From Cordia subcordata (taxonomy: Eukaryota; Streptophyta; Magnoliopsida; Boraginales; Cordiaceae), in assembly GCA_028554755.1 (NCBI GenBank), contig JAPTOF010000003.1, positions 1,158,501-1,222,500 of the forward strand: a stretch of DNA of 64,000 bases, read 5' to 3'. Each line of letters begins with the position of its first letter. Position 1 is the first letter of the stretch. This document shows, piece after piece, positions 21,423 through 31,593 of the stretch. Under the pieces are notes generated by a model. It was not told the origin of the DNA. It ran no database searches and saw only the letters and a list, made by a program, of their open reading frames with translations. The position numbers and the translations under genes were made by a program.

Positions 21423-22054
21423 CTAAGGGAAATACTGATTGAAACCTACAAAGCTTTGTGGCTGATGATTAGGAGAACTATTACGAGAACGTCGATACCG
21501 GAACTTACACTTAGAAGCAAGATGACCCTGTTTATAGCAAATCTGGCATTTAACATAGCGATTTGGGCTGTTGGACTGAGAAGCCGAAATCTGGGTTGAA
21601 CACCTGCTCAAAGAAGGATGATTGCCAAAAAAACTCTGACCATTGTTCTGTTTTATAGCAGACTCCACAACCTGCTCAGAGGAAGATGATTTTTGAACCT
21701 GTGACAAAAACGCCTTATCAGTGGAGGAAGATGACTCAACCAAAGCAGCATCAAGCATGAGGCGCTGCTCATAAACAAACAATTTGGCCCAGAGATCATT
21801 GAAAGTTGGCATAGGTAACACATGCTCGACCATAGTGACGAAAGGGCAATACTCTCTTGGCAACCCATCAAGTGTAGCAAGCACCATATCATAATCAGTA
21901 ACACTATCACCAATAGCTACAAAAGCAGTAGCCAAATTCTGAATCTCTTGAAGAAAATCAACCATGGACCTCGTCTCCTTCTTGATTGAACGCAGTTGGG
22001 CACGTAAGGCAGATTTGCGGGCTAACGATTGTTGCAAGAATGATGTTTCAAGAA
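21423..22054 (-). pseudogene. Copia-3 gag (5'-truncated)
   Basis: The Gag part reads LETSFLQQSLARKSALRAQL, SMVDFLQEIQNLATAFV and GLPREYCPFVTMVEH, with an intact CX2CX4HX4C knuckle (CQICYKQGHLASKC). One in-frame TAG (21423-21425, minus strand) separates it from the protease frame. Upstream of about 22054 the open frame continues into unrelated BAHD intron, so those residues are not Gag. Confidence 0.85.
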
Positions 22055-22763
22055 ATTTTGTTGCCAATTTGGTAAGAGGGACTAATTTTGCTACTGTTCT
22101 GTAACACTGGGCATTAATTACGAATTTTAAAACATTAGATCCTGATCTCTTAAAAAGCATGCATGTAATCTTGTAAGAAATCCAACGAATGCAGTTAAAA
22201 TCTAGAAATTGGTATGGTGATAACCAACAACATTTCAATGTTCAAATTTAAGCGAAAGCACTAAAAGTGTTCTAGCTTTTGGGGGTTGAAATGTCAATTA
22301 CCTACTTAGGAGATAGTGCAATATCTAATAGTAACTTACATTGTCATGTCCACATTTTTACTCTCAAGAGACATTTTTAGCTCGAGGACTTCCACTGTTA
22401 AGCTGGGTCATTATCCACATCAAATGCCAAACTGAAAATTGAACAAACATTGGCTACCATCTAGAAACTTTTGCCTAATCTATAACCTCGCTACAGAAAA
22501 CACTTGTTACTGGAAGACAGTTCTTTGAAAATTAAAATGGTTAGACTACGTATCACAATATGAAATTGATGACAGAATCTCAAGTTCATCGAAAAGAGAT
22601 GATTTCTTTTTTTTTTTTTTTCATTTGGGATGAATTGATGAGATGATGAGGATTATGTAAAATCTCAAATGAAATGACATACTAATTTAGATTTCATTTG
22701 CTAGATGTATACAAACATAGATCTTTTAATGCTGTCTTTATTATTTAATTCAATAATGTACAG
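22055..22763 (+). other. BAHD copy B intron remnant
   Basis: This matches the introns of copies A (1680-2240) and C (46370-46600). It ends with TAATGTACAG before exon 2. No exon 1 remains upstream; Copia-3 lies directly against it. Confidence 0.8.
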
Positions 22764-22974
22764 GTGACTCATCTGGCATGCAGTGGCTTCATTTTTTCCT
22801 TATGCCTTAACCATGCTATGAGTGATGCTCCTGGATTGGCCCAATTCATGAAGGCATTGGGCGAAATAGCAAGAGGTGCAGCTAATCCGTTGTCCTACCT
22901 GTGTGGCAAAAGGAGTTGCTAAGTGCTAGAGATCCACCAAGAGCAACATGTAGGCACCCTGAGTAAGCACCACA
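22764..22974 (+). pseudogene. BAHD copy B, exon 2 first part
   Basis: The frame starts at the acceptor ([21 protein letters not shown]) and keeps the HXXXD motif as HAMSD. A 1-nt loss near 22890 (AATCCGTTGTCCTAC versus AACCCATCTGTCCCAC in C) shifts the frame. It stops at CCCTGAGT / CACCACA, where a 1.8 kb insertion begins. The wording is closest to copy C. Confidence 0.85.
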
Positions 22975-24811
22975 TGTAATTGCTACCATAATTTTATGAA
23001 GTTTAGTGGGCTTTAATTACCAATGATATTGGGAAGTCCTAAAGGCCTTGTAACTATTAGGTTAGTGCGTTATTTAGTATTGGGTTACTGGGTTATTTAG
23101 TGAGCTATTTATTTAAGGAAATTACTACAATGGCTCTATAGTTTTACGTCTTCTTTTCCTTCTTTGCTTATTTTAGCTGAACCAGACAATGAAGAGAAAA
23201 GTTAAGATTGGCAGATTGATAGCTTAAGCAATGATCTTTGAAGTACGAGGGTTGTAAGCAGTGACTGATTGAATACGTTTTGGGCTTTTGCTTTGGTAAC
23301 CTTCTTTAGAGGTAAGTAGGAGCTTCCTTGTTCCTGAAATATTCCCAAAATAATTATTTTGTGAAATCCTAATTCTTGAATTTAGTTTTGGTAGAAACTG
23401 ATTTTGTAATTATAGTTTTGCTAATTAGTTTTATTATGTAGAATAACATTGTTAAGATTTTCACGACAGATTTCAAAAATCATGAGATAGTTTTTTGCTT
23501 CTTTTGCTCTCAATTCATTGCATGAATACAGTTCTATGATCAAGATCATATAGATAATTGTTTTTTCCCCCAAACTTGCGAGATCAATATCTTCAAAAGA
23601 CAAGTTTGGTGACATCTTTTTAAAAAAAATAAAAGTATCATTATACATATAGATTTTGACATAGCATTAGTTTCCAGCACTAGTTTAGAATTCCTTTCAA
23701 ACTATCATAACATATATATAAAGCTACGTAAATGTCTTCAGCAACTGTTTCACGAGTTCGGATCATTAGTTTAATATTTTCCTTATAGAAACTAATTGTT
23801 ACGTCTCACTGATTGAATTCAAACCTGCTCTGAAATAATTCTTTGCATCATCAAGTTAGCAGAGTTTTATTATTATTATTATTATTTTTTCCCCAACGAG
23901 AAGCCAGTAAACATTATGAGCCTATAATTTGTACATTATACTTACACCTTAAATGTGAACCCATTTAATGTTACAAACCTATATTTTATTCTTTACTTAG
24001 ATTGGTATAGGTTTTTAAAAGTATTTGGTAATGTATTCGTAACTTTCACAATATCTTAAAGTGTTCTTTGTTCGCTCTAAGCTGTGTTCTCATATAGCAA
24101 ATTTTAAGTTTATTGTGACCTTTGCATTGGTGGGGATTGTACACCGTCTTTGTTATCGTTTTGTGTGGGGCACCATTATTTTGAGGATATCCTATTGCCT
24201 TTGGTGGTTAGGCAGAATGAATCACTTTTTGTATTGCTTTGCCATAAAACAACTTATTGTATGATTCAATTTAGATTTTAGTTTCAGATGCGGAATTTTA
24301 ACTTTATCCTCGTTTTGAATAAAGTTATTACGATTATTTTGTTTTGGTTATTGTATTTTCTATCAATTAATTATCTTTTTTAGTTTTTCGGGGTTAAAGA
24401 AAATATATATTTTCTTAGGGAAGCTTCCACTTACTGAGTTAAATACTCATTCTTTCTATTTGACCGTCATTTATTTTGTAGACAATGATGATTAGGATGG
24501 CTGTGGGATAGAGACAGTTGATAGTCATGCGCAAATAAAGAACTTATAAGTTCTAGCTTGAAGAGTACTAGACTCTGCTTTTAATTTATGTTTTGAGTTT
24601 CAATAATTGACGTAAAGTTCACTAGGATTTGGAGACTTTGAAGTTCAAAACTTGTTTTGAGAATTTTGTTTTATTGTGGTTAGATGCTCTGGTCTTATTT
24701 CTTGTGGTTAAAACGTAATTTTTAGGTCTTGTGATTTTTAGGAAAATGACTATTTTAGTGACGGGTTAGTTATGTTCTCAAAATTCATGATAGCGAATTT
24801 TGAAGGTGTGA
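22975..24811. mobile_element. 1.84 kb noncoding insertion in BAHD copy B exon 2
   Basis: The exon is interrupted by sequence flanked by the direct repeat CACCACA (22968-22974 and 24812-24818). The ends form an imperfect inverted repeat: AATTGCTACCATAATTTT near 22979, and the complement of the right end reads AATTCGCTATCATGAATTTT. No transposase frame is seen. It is probably a non-autonomous DNA transposon; a 7-9 bp duplication would suit hAT or Mutator-like, but the family is undecided. Confidence 0.55.
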
Positions 24812-25239
24812 CACCACACATTAATAGTAATGACACAATTATCTCACCAAATCGCATGGTTCTAAAATCTTTCTTCTTTGGCCCTGCTGAGATGTCTGCC
24901 CTCCGCAGCCTCCTCCCTCCCTACTTGGGCAATTGCACGAAATTCGAGCTCCTGACTGCATGCTTATAAGGCTGCCATTCCATTGCTATATCACCTCACC
25001 CGAGTGAAGAGGTACGCGCTCTTTGTATCATCAATGTGCATAAAAGATTCAATCCACCGTTGCCCGTTGGATACTACGGCAATGCGTTGGCCATTCCGGT
25101 GGCATTATCAACTATAAGAGAGTTAAGTCAGAGTCTTTTGGAGCATGCAATTGAGCTTGTTGTGAAGGCTTTACAGAATAAGGATGCTTTACTGGGCTCT
25201 GATGGAAAATGCTCTACCTTTGTCAGATCCACACTCTGA
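24812..25239 (+). pseudogene. BAHD copy B, exon 2 second part
   Basis: It resumes with [32 protein letters not shown] and [15 protein letters not shown]. The C-rich tract is intact here. A TAA at 24967-24969 replaces the conserved Trp codon. Near 25170 about 300 bases are deleted (from GTGAAGGCT straight to AATAAGGATGC), which removes the DFGWG block. It ends with the common C-terminus LLGSDGKCSTFVRSTL. Confidence 0.88.
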
Positions 25240-25999
25240 AATTCTTGTTACAATCATAAGCCTGGGTGTTTATGAAGTTTTCATTCAGAACAAATAAAGT
25301 CATGAAGCTTGCATTTCGCGATGTGACATTCCCTATCGGCTTGAGAAGTCTGTGTATTTTATAAGTGGATACTACTGAGCATAATTAATAACTCGAATCA
25401 ATCTTTTTTGACTAGCCGATTTAAAACATATAGTTACCTATAATACTAGTTTTACATATTTAGAGCTCAATTTTTTCACATTCAAGGATCTGACAGATGA
25501 ATTTACATTTTACGTTTTGAATAAAAAATATTATTGAATGAAAATCGTAAATTATTTGACATTGTATCTTGAGAGTTGAACTTTTAATTATTTTAAAGGT
25601 AATATTAAATTTTTAAAAATATAAAATAATATTTATTTTTAAGGAAAAAGAGCTAGAGGGAAACGTTGCTACTAGCATATACAGGGAAAAATTAGTGCCA
25701 GAAGCAAAAGTAAAAAAGAGACCATTTCTCGTAACAAACAAAAAAGCTAGAAGACAAAGAAAGACATCTTCCATCTTCTTTTTTTATCTTGTCAGACATC
25801 TTCCTTCTTCTATGGGAAAGCAGCAAAGTAAATAATAATTTTACTATTGATCTTCTTTTTTGTACAGTAACATTTTTGTATCAACATAATTTGGATTCCG
25901 CAAGTATGAAAGGAAAATATACACAAGTGCAGGATATAGTTGAAAAATGTGGAGACTAAACTCACTTTCGGTGAGTTAATACAAGGAGAAGTAGAAGGT
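25240..25999. other. Copy B 3' flank, then featureless AT-rich DNA
   Basis: The first 240 bases match the flank of copy D (55783-56040; for example TACTGAGCATAATTAATAAC and GACTAGCCGATTT), not that of A or C. Between about 25480 and 25999 I see no gene or recognisable repeat. Confidence 0.6.
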
Positions 26000-26401
26000 G
26001 AAAACATTAATTCATATTTTCAAAAGCAAGGATTTGAGAAGAGCAATAGTTAGCGTAGGTTATACATCAAATCCACACCATACATTAATCTTGATTGTTG
26101 CTGTTTATTTTGATGATTTACTATATATAAGAAGTTGTGAAAATTTGATGCAAGACTTTAAGAAAGACATGATGAGAAAATATGAGATGAATGACATAAG
26201 TTTTTTGCATCACTTTCTTAGTATAGAAATCAGTAAACAAGATGATAATGTCCTTTTTTGCCTAGAAAATATACTGAAAATATTTTAGCAAAATATGGAT
26301 GATTGCAACCTAACACTACTCGAATTGAGGCAAATGAAAAATTGAAGAAAGACGATAGTAAAAAGAATTTGCGTAAAAGCCTAATTGGAAACTTTCTAAC
26401 T
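26000..26401 (+). pseudogene. Old Copia element, RT C-terminal part
   Basis: The RT tail reads VAVYFDDLLYIRSCENLMQ, KKDMMRKYEMNDISFLHHFL and IEISKQDDNVLFC, then runs into stops. The active-site motif is YFDD. It is interrupted at 26402 by Copia-4 and continues at 28780 as RNase H. Confidence 0.82.
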
Positions 26402-26828
26402 TGTTGGGTTGTGGCTTAAGTGCTAAGCCCAAGCCCATATTAAAAATAGGAAAGAGTCTTAATGAGAGTCAAAATTTTAGTTACGGTAAAGGTCTTAACT
26501 ATGAAAGGATTGATATATTAGGAAACCCTTGTCTTGGAGGACAAGGAAGCCTCCTCTATAAATAGAACTTTTGCATTAATTGTAAAGTATGTCTCTTACA
26601 ATAGGTCTAGATTGAGAGAGAAAGCCATTGTAAGAATACCGTGAGAAAGGGTTTAGACTTTTCTATCCATGCAAAAAGTCTTAATAAGTTCATACTCTTT
26701 TCTATTTAGTAGAGCTTTCGTAGACGTAGGCAGAAGACCGAACCACATTTAATTGTGCATATTTTTTTCTTGTTACTTGTGCTTTTTCCATTGCGTGAGT
26801 GCGTGTTACACGTCCTAATTTTCTAACA
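26402..26828 (+). repeat. Copia-4 5' LTR (427 bp)
   Basis: It starts TGTTGGGTTGTGG and ends TTTTCTAACA. A TATA-like CTATAAATAGAAC lies near 26556. The PBS follows two bases later. Confidence 0.9.
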
Positions 26829-26830
26829 AG

Positions 26831-26842
26831 TGGTATCGAGGG
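26831..26842 (+). promoter_or_regulatory. Copia-4 primer-binding site variant
   Basis: TGGTATCGAGGG resembles the initiator tRNA-Met PBS TGGTATCAGAGC, sharing its first seven bases. Confidence 0.65.
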
Positions 26843-27079
26843 CTAGGTTGAAAGAAGGATGCTAGTTTGCACGAGAAACGAAAAAAGAAACGCCGAAGAG
26901 GAGTTAAAAAATTCGCTGATATGCTATTCACGTCTGGAGCCTTATCCAGAGTCCGATCGACAATCCATTTGTTGTTGTGTGTTTATTGTGGCAAGAAGAA
27001 TAAGCTGCTAAAATTTTGCGACAATCCAATGGTCTGATTGTGAGATACAAGCAGGTCAAGTTTTGTGAGTTTGTCGTCA

Positions 27080-28230
27080 AAAAGCCAAAGTTTGAAATTC
27101 CAATGTTTGATGGGAACGTGAACTTCAACTTGTGGAGTAATACTATCGAGGACCTTTTGGTGCAGCAAGGCCTTGATTAAGTGCTAAAAAAGGCGAAACA
27201 GGAAAAAGTCAATGATAAGAAGTGAAAGTCCCTACAATGAAGAGTCGTAAGTACAATTCGGTTGGCGTTAGCACCGCAAATTAAATGTCATGTGAACGAC
27301 AAGTTGGAGAATATTTATGAGCTAAAGTCAATCACCAACCGATTGTGTTTGAGGACGGAGGTCTACTCATTCAAGATAGAGGAGGGAACCGCCATCCAGG
27401 ATCATATTAACAAATTCAACGAGTTAGTGGTCAAGCTCATAAGTATTGATGAGCCTGATAAGAGAATTACGGATGAAGAACAAGCACTTATACCACTATC
27501 TTTCTTGCCGAAGTCGTACAAGACATACGTGCAATCAATCCTCGTTGGGAAAAAGACTCTTGAGCTGAACGAAATGACTGCGCTCTTGAGAGAGAATGAA
27601 AGGATATTGGGAAGAAGTAGTGTGCCTAGTGGAGATCAAGCATTAACTGTTGAAGGTTTGAATCAAGGGAGAAGTTCCGGAAGAAGGAATTCTCGCAAAG
27701 GTAAATTGAGATCAAAAAGCTGAGTTCGGGATGGAGAAGACGATCGAGAGTGTTACTACTGCAGAGAGAAGGGCCATATCCAACCAAGATGTCCTAGATT
27801 GAGAGAGGACATAAAGAGCCTTAGAGAGTGGAGATCTAAGGGCAAGGAGAAGGTTTATGGCGCTCGAAAAGGAAGAAGACTGACTGGGTGTTGGATTCAG
27901 CGAGATGTTTCACGTTTGTAATGATAGAGCTAGTTTTGACACTTTGCGCTTGGATAAGAAGCTTGGATACATCACTGTTGGGAATAACCAGAAGATGAAA
28001 GTTACTGGCGTTGGGAGAGTTCACCTGAGGCTCAACAATGGTAGTATCAATACCATCTCCAATGTAAGGTATGTGTCATCTTGTGTGTCCAACATAATTT
28101 CGTTGGGTAAGTTGGTGTCAAAAGGGTACAAGTACGTTGGTGAAGGAAACTACTGCAAAGTGTATCGTAGAGAGGAGCTAGTTCTTGAAGGAAGGAAGAA
28201 CAAAAAGCACGTGTACTACTTGGAATAATG
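27080..28230 (+). pseudogene. Copia-4 gag and protease region (broken)
   Basis: Gag opens with KFEIPMFDGNVNFNLWSN. The capsid-like frame is at 27262-27723 (HINKFNELVVKL, LSFLPKSYKTYV, NEMTALLREN). After a stop comes an intact CX2CX4HX4C knuckle, CYYCREKGHIQPRC (near 27755). The protease start WVLDSA is frame-broken, then HVCNDRASFDTL, GYITVGNNQKMKVTGVGRV and SNIISLGKLVSKGYKYVGE follow. The region after 28230 ends in a basic stretch and goes straight to the polypurine tract and 3' LTR. It could supply Gag but not replicate alone. Confidence 0.85.
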
Positions 28231-28352
28231 CACCGCGCTGAGAAACGAACGCGACAAGTGTGAAGAAGCTCAAGTGATGGCTGAGAAGAAAAGAAGAGTG
28301 ACGTTCTCGCCTACTATGGAGATTCTTTGCACTTCTCACCAAGGGAGGAATT

Positions 28353-28779
28353 TGTTGGATTATGGCTCAAGTGCTAAGCCCAATCCTATATTAAAAAGAG
28401 GAAAGAGTCTTAGTGAGAGTCAAAATTTCAATTATGGTAAGGGTCTTAATTATAAGAGGATTGATATATTAGGAAACCCTTGTCTTGGAGAACATGGAAA
28501 TCTCCTCTATAAATAGGACTCTTGCATTGGTTGTAAGGTATGTGTCTTAAAATAGATCTAGATTGAGAGAGTGAGCCATTGTAAGAATACCGTGAGAGAG
28601 GGTTTAGACTTTTCTATCCGTGCAAAAAATGTTATTGAGTTTGTACTCTTTTCTATTTAGTGGAGTTCTCATGGATGTAGGCAGATGGTCGAACCACGTT
28701 TAATTATGCATATTCTTTTCTCATTATTCGTGCTTTTTCCGCTGCGTGAGTGTGTGTTACGCATCCTAATTTCCTAACA
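28353..28779 (+). repeat. Copia-4 3' LTR (427 bp)
   Basis: It starts TGTTGGATTATGG after the purine tract AAGGGAGGAATT, and ends TTCCTAACA. Confidence 0.9.
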
Positions 28780-29709
28780 TATATCTTATAAAATAAGGCT
28801 TGAAATTATTTATGAAATAAGTCTACTCTCTTGATTCATGCATTGTTTTAATCAAGTTCATTTTGGATAGCAAAAAGAGAGTTGAGATACATAAAGGAAT
28901 GGCAAATTTTGGTATCTGATATGCCAAAGGAGTTCAAACAAAACTATTTGGCTTTTATGATAGTGATTGAGCCGGATGTATTACTGTCATGAAAAGTACA
29001 TCAGGTTATACTTTTGCTCTTGTTTTAGGAATATTTTCTTATGCATCCAAGAAGTAAGAAATAGTTTCTCAATCATCCATAGAAGTTAAGTATATTCAAC
29101 AGCCTTGGCGACTTTACGGTTCTTGTGGTTAAGGAAAATTTTTGAAGATCTTGGTTAAAGACAAAACAAAGCTATTGAACTATTTTGTGACAATCAATTA
29201 ACCATTGACATGGCTAAAAATCCAATTCATCCCTGCATAACATGACACATTATAATCAAACATCATTTTATCAGAGATGCTATTGAAGCAAGACATGTTT
29301 AACTCAAATTGTTCGAGTGAAGACTAGCTAAGTGGCTGACATATTCAAAAAGGAACTTCCAAGAGAAAAGTTTCACTACTTGAGAAAGCTTCTTGGAGTT
29401 CGAGGACAAAACATTTAGGGGAGCATGTTAAATAACGTGTTCTCAAGATTCAACAAGTATTTCAAGAGTTACAAGAAGTAAATAATAAATCTATTAATCA
29501 TGTAAATCTAGATTTTTTAGAATTCATGACTTGTAATTGATTTAAGAGTAAATGCATGTACTTGAAAAATCCCTAAAGTCTACAAAGAGAGTTTTGTAGT
29601 GAAAATCATTCAATCACAACTTAATTTATATAGAAAATACTTCTCTTCTCTAATAAAACATATTCTCTTTAGTTACGTTCTTGAGCAAAATGACCGTCAA
29701 TATCCAACA
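28780..29709 (+). mobile_element. Old Copia element: RNase H plus 284-bp LTR (copy 2)
   Basis: This continues the fragment at 26000-26401. Broken frames give AKGVQTKLFGFYDSD, MKSTSGYTFALV and YASKK, then the tail seen also at 16575 and 49321 (FVTINQ-like, MAKNPIH). The LTR at 29426-29709 starts TGTTAAATAACGTG and ends ATCCAACA. Unlike copies 1 and 3, no LINE abuts it, so this copy shows the longer ancestral arrangement. Confidence 0.82.
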
Positions 29710-29802
29710 AGTTTACAACATTAGTAGATGCTAGCCGAGTCCAAATCAAAAGATACCAAATAATAAGGGAAGAGAATATTAGAGACCCAATTTTTTTAGG
29801 CA

Positions 29803-30080
29803 AGTGTTCCTATATCTAGCATTAGCAATTCAATTAAAGCGTTTATTGGTAGTCCTACAAGTGCACTTAAAAACTAAAAAAGAATTTTTGGTGACATTTT
29901 TTTAATATCTCTACGACTAGATTAACTCACCAATACAATGATAGGAAGCTCCAAGAAAAATAGTTGCTTGGAGGACCACCTCGACCTCACTTTTAATAAT
30001 GACATTATCACACGACAATGTCCTGATGAAGAGACATGCATTTCGAATGGCTCTTCGCTTCGCATACTGTACACAGTAAA
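29803..30080 (-). pseudogene. RNase H-like (RVT_3) protein fragment, copy 2
   Basis: On the minus strand, broken frames read AIRNACLFIRTLSCDNVII, VEVVLQATIFLGASYHC and, nearer 29810, FKCTCRTTNKRFN with IANARYRNTC. This follows the plant RNase H-like domain of reverse-transcriptase-related proteins. Stops interrupt it. It is a decayed fragment of unknown origin carried with the duplicated segment. Confidence 0.5.
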
Positions 30081-30229
30081 CAAGTTCTTCAGTTCAACAA
30101 TCTTAGACACCAACAATCAAGAAAGGAAAATCCTTACATCCAATGAACTTATATCAATTTATCAGGACCCACCACAATTAATGTTTGTTTGAAGAAAAAG
30201 TGTGTTGATCTTTCCGAATAGGCCCTTGA

Positions 30230-30440
30230 ACCAATTTGCATGAAAAAATTTGTAGGAGCTTTACAGAAAGTTGTAAGTTTTCAACAAAATCTACAGGCCT
30301 TTTACAAAAATTACACTTCTAAATAAATATTTGTAGTAAGCCATGAATGACTTTCATAAAAATAATTTGTAAGATGAAGAACAAAAATATGTTGTTATTT
30401 AGAAAAATTTGTTGTTTGTAACAGAAAATGTATGGGTCAT
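30230..30440. repeat. 21-bp-period repeat field, left part
   Basis: Degenerate units around TTTACAAAAATTTGTAGG are present, together with the longer module AAATATTTGTAGTA...CATGAATGACTTT that recurs at 36320-37900. Copia-5 lies between this part and the main field. Confidence 0.7.
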
Positions 30441-30466
30441 ATTTGTTAGTTTGGAGTGTTTTAACA

Positions 30467-31390
30467 TGAGGTCAAAGTAATATTGACTCAATTTTGAGCT
30501 AGGTCCCACACATCAAAAGGGTCGGTTGTTGGTACCATGACGTTTCTTGTTTCGAATAAATTAACATGGTATATTTACATGTCAAAAACGGATTAAATGT
30601 GAATGAGAAATTAGCAATCAAAATTGAATGCATTACTAGTTTGGTTGATTAATTTGGTTGTGTGTTGGTTTGTATCCTACGTAGGAAAACCGATAAACTT
30701 TTACTCACTTTATATATAGATTTCTTTATGAGGTGTGCCAACAAGGCATATGGAGGGAAGATTATACATGGTGGACATGGTGCTTAAACACACCACACAC
30801 GCATGCACAGGATTGCCCGCAAGGGATGGTCTGCCCAGCTAGGTCTAGGGACAAAATTTTTAGGAAAAAATTTCAAACACCTGAAGAACTTGAAGAGAGT
30901 GTAACTGATACATTAAAGCTCAGGATTTGAACTCCAACACTTTTTGCTTATTACCTGGTTAGGTCAACTTTTTTTTTTTCTGAGCATTGTTTACTATTGA
31001 AGAAATAGCTTTATTAGGCCATTTAAATGGATTTTATTTGGCTGCTCCTCGATATATAGTTGAGTCCAAAAGGTGCTGGAATACAATTCTTGTCTTAACA
31101 TACTGCACATCTTCCATAGCATTCTGCCAGTCTTATCTCATCATACAGAGAGAGTTCTACATTTCCTGTTTGCTAGCTCATGCATTAGTGTGAGGTATAG
31201 TCGTTGTGTCCTAGAAGGGATATACTATAATCTTTAGCACCGAGTGGAAGGGCATAAATCCCTAAGGAGATCGAGTTTCTTGAGCCTCGACTAAATCTGT
31301 TCATTCTCGTTTGTTTGTTATTTCAATTACAGTCGTAAAGTATTTTGCGACTTCCATTTCTATTCTGTTCTATTTATATATTTACTAACA
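30467..31390 (+). repeat. Copia-5 5' LTR (about 924 bp)
   Basis: It contains a TATA-like CTTTATATATAGATTTC near 30707 and ends TTTACTAACA. The start is taken at TGAGGTCAAAG by alignment with the 3' LTR start and may be some 15-20 bases off. Confidence 0.75.
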
Positions 31391-31392
31391 TT

Positions 31393-31405
31393 CTTAAGGG
31401 ATTTA
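31393..31405 (+). promoter_or_regulatory. Copia-5 primer-binding region, complementary to its own LTR
   Basis: CTTAAGGGATTTA lies two bases after the LTR. Its complement TAAATCCCTTAAG matches TAAATCCC-TAAG in the LTR (31255-31266) with one missing base. It has no TGG start as in a tRNA-type PBS. A TGGTATC seven-mer occurs 40 bases further on, too far from the LTR to be the normal site. Confidence 0.4.
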
Positions 31406-31593
31406 GCATATTAGTCTAAATTTCTACGAGTTTGGTAAACTATGGTATCTATTGCTTACAGTTTTCAAATCTCTTCTGAACAGAAACTAGAATTTTATTT
31501 TCTGTCGACTACTGGTGTATATTATTTGTTATACTGGTTTACTAACTTTTGATTGGTTGAGTACAAAAAATCACATAATCTTAGCTTTCAATC

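Larger units (their letters stand above)
17858..22054 (-). mobile_element. Copia-3: 5'-truncated Ty1/Copia element on minus strand
   Basis: The element runs right to left: gag, protease, integrase, RT, RNase H, then the 3' LTR (17858-18044). It looks like the RE1/Ale-type group (inference). The 5' LTR and start of gag are missing. Near 22054 the gag reading frame passes directly into BAHD intron sequence, with a short TTTT microhomology. Its coding region is the best preserved of the Copia elements here, with only a few frameshifts and stops. Confidence 0.88.
26402..28779 (+). mobile_element. Copia-4: LTR element encoding only Gag and protease
   Basis: Two 427-bp LTRs (26402-26828 and 28353-28779) start TGTTGG and end CTAACA. 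They enclose only 1.5 kb, with a PBS variant, gag with zinc knuckle, and a protease-like region. Integrase, RT and RNase H are absent. By hand count the LTRs differ at about 58 of 427 sites (about 13%), so it is old. No matching target duplication was found (TAACT before, TATAT after). It sits within an older Copia fragment. Confidence 0.85.

Noticed and set aside
21653..22238. N-terminal extension of the Copia-3 gag frame (MKCCWLSPYQFLDF...)
   Set aside because: The same antisense words occur in the BAHD intron of copies A (1664-1900) and C (46351-46584), so beyond about 22054 the frame is host intron read backwards, not Gag.
28274..28516. Short frame crossing the Copia-4 polypurine tract into its 3' LTR
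   Set aside because: It is the tail of the broken gag-protease region reading into the LTR, not a separate gene.
31420..31450. TGGTATC near 31434 as the Copia-5 PBS
   Set aside because: It lies about 44 bases from the LTR end and matches only seven bases of the initiator tRNA complement; a PBS should adjoin the LTR.
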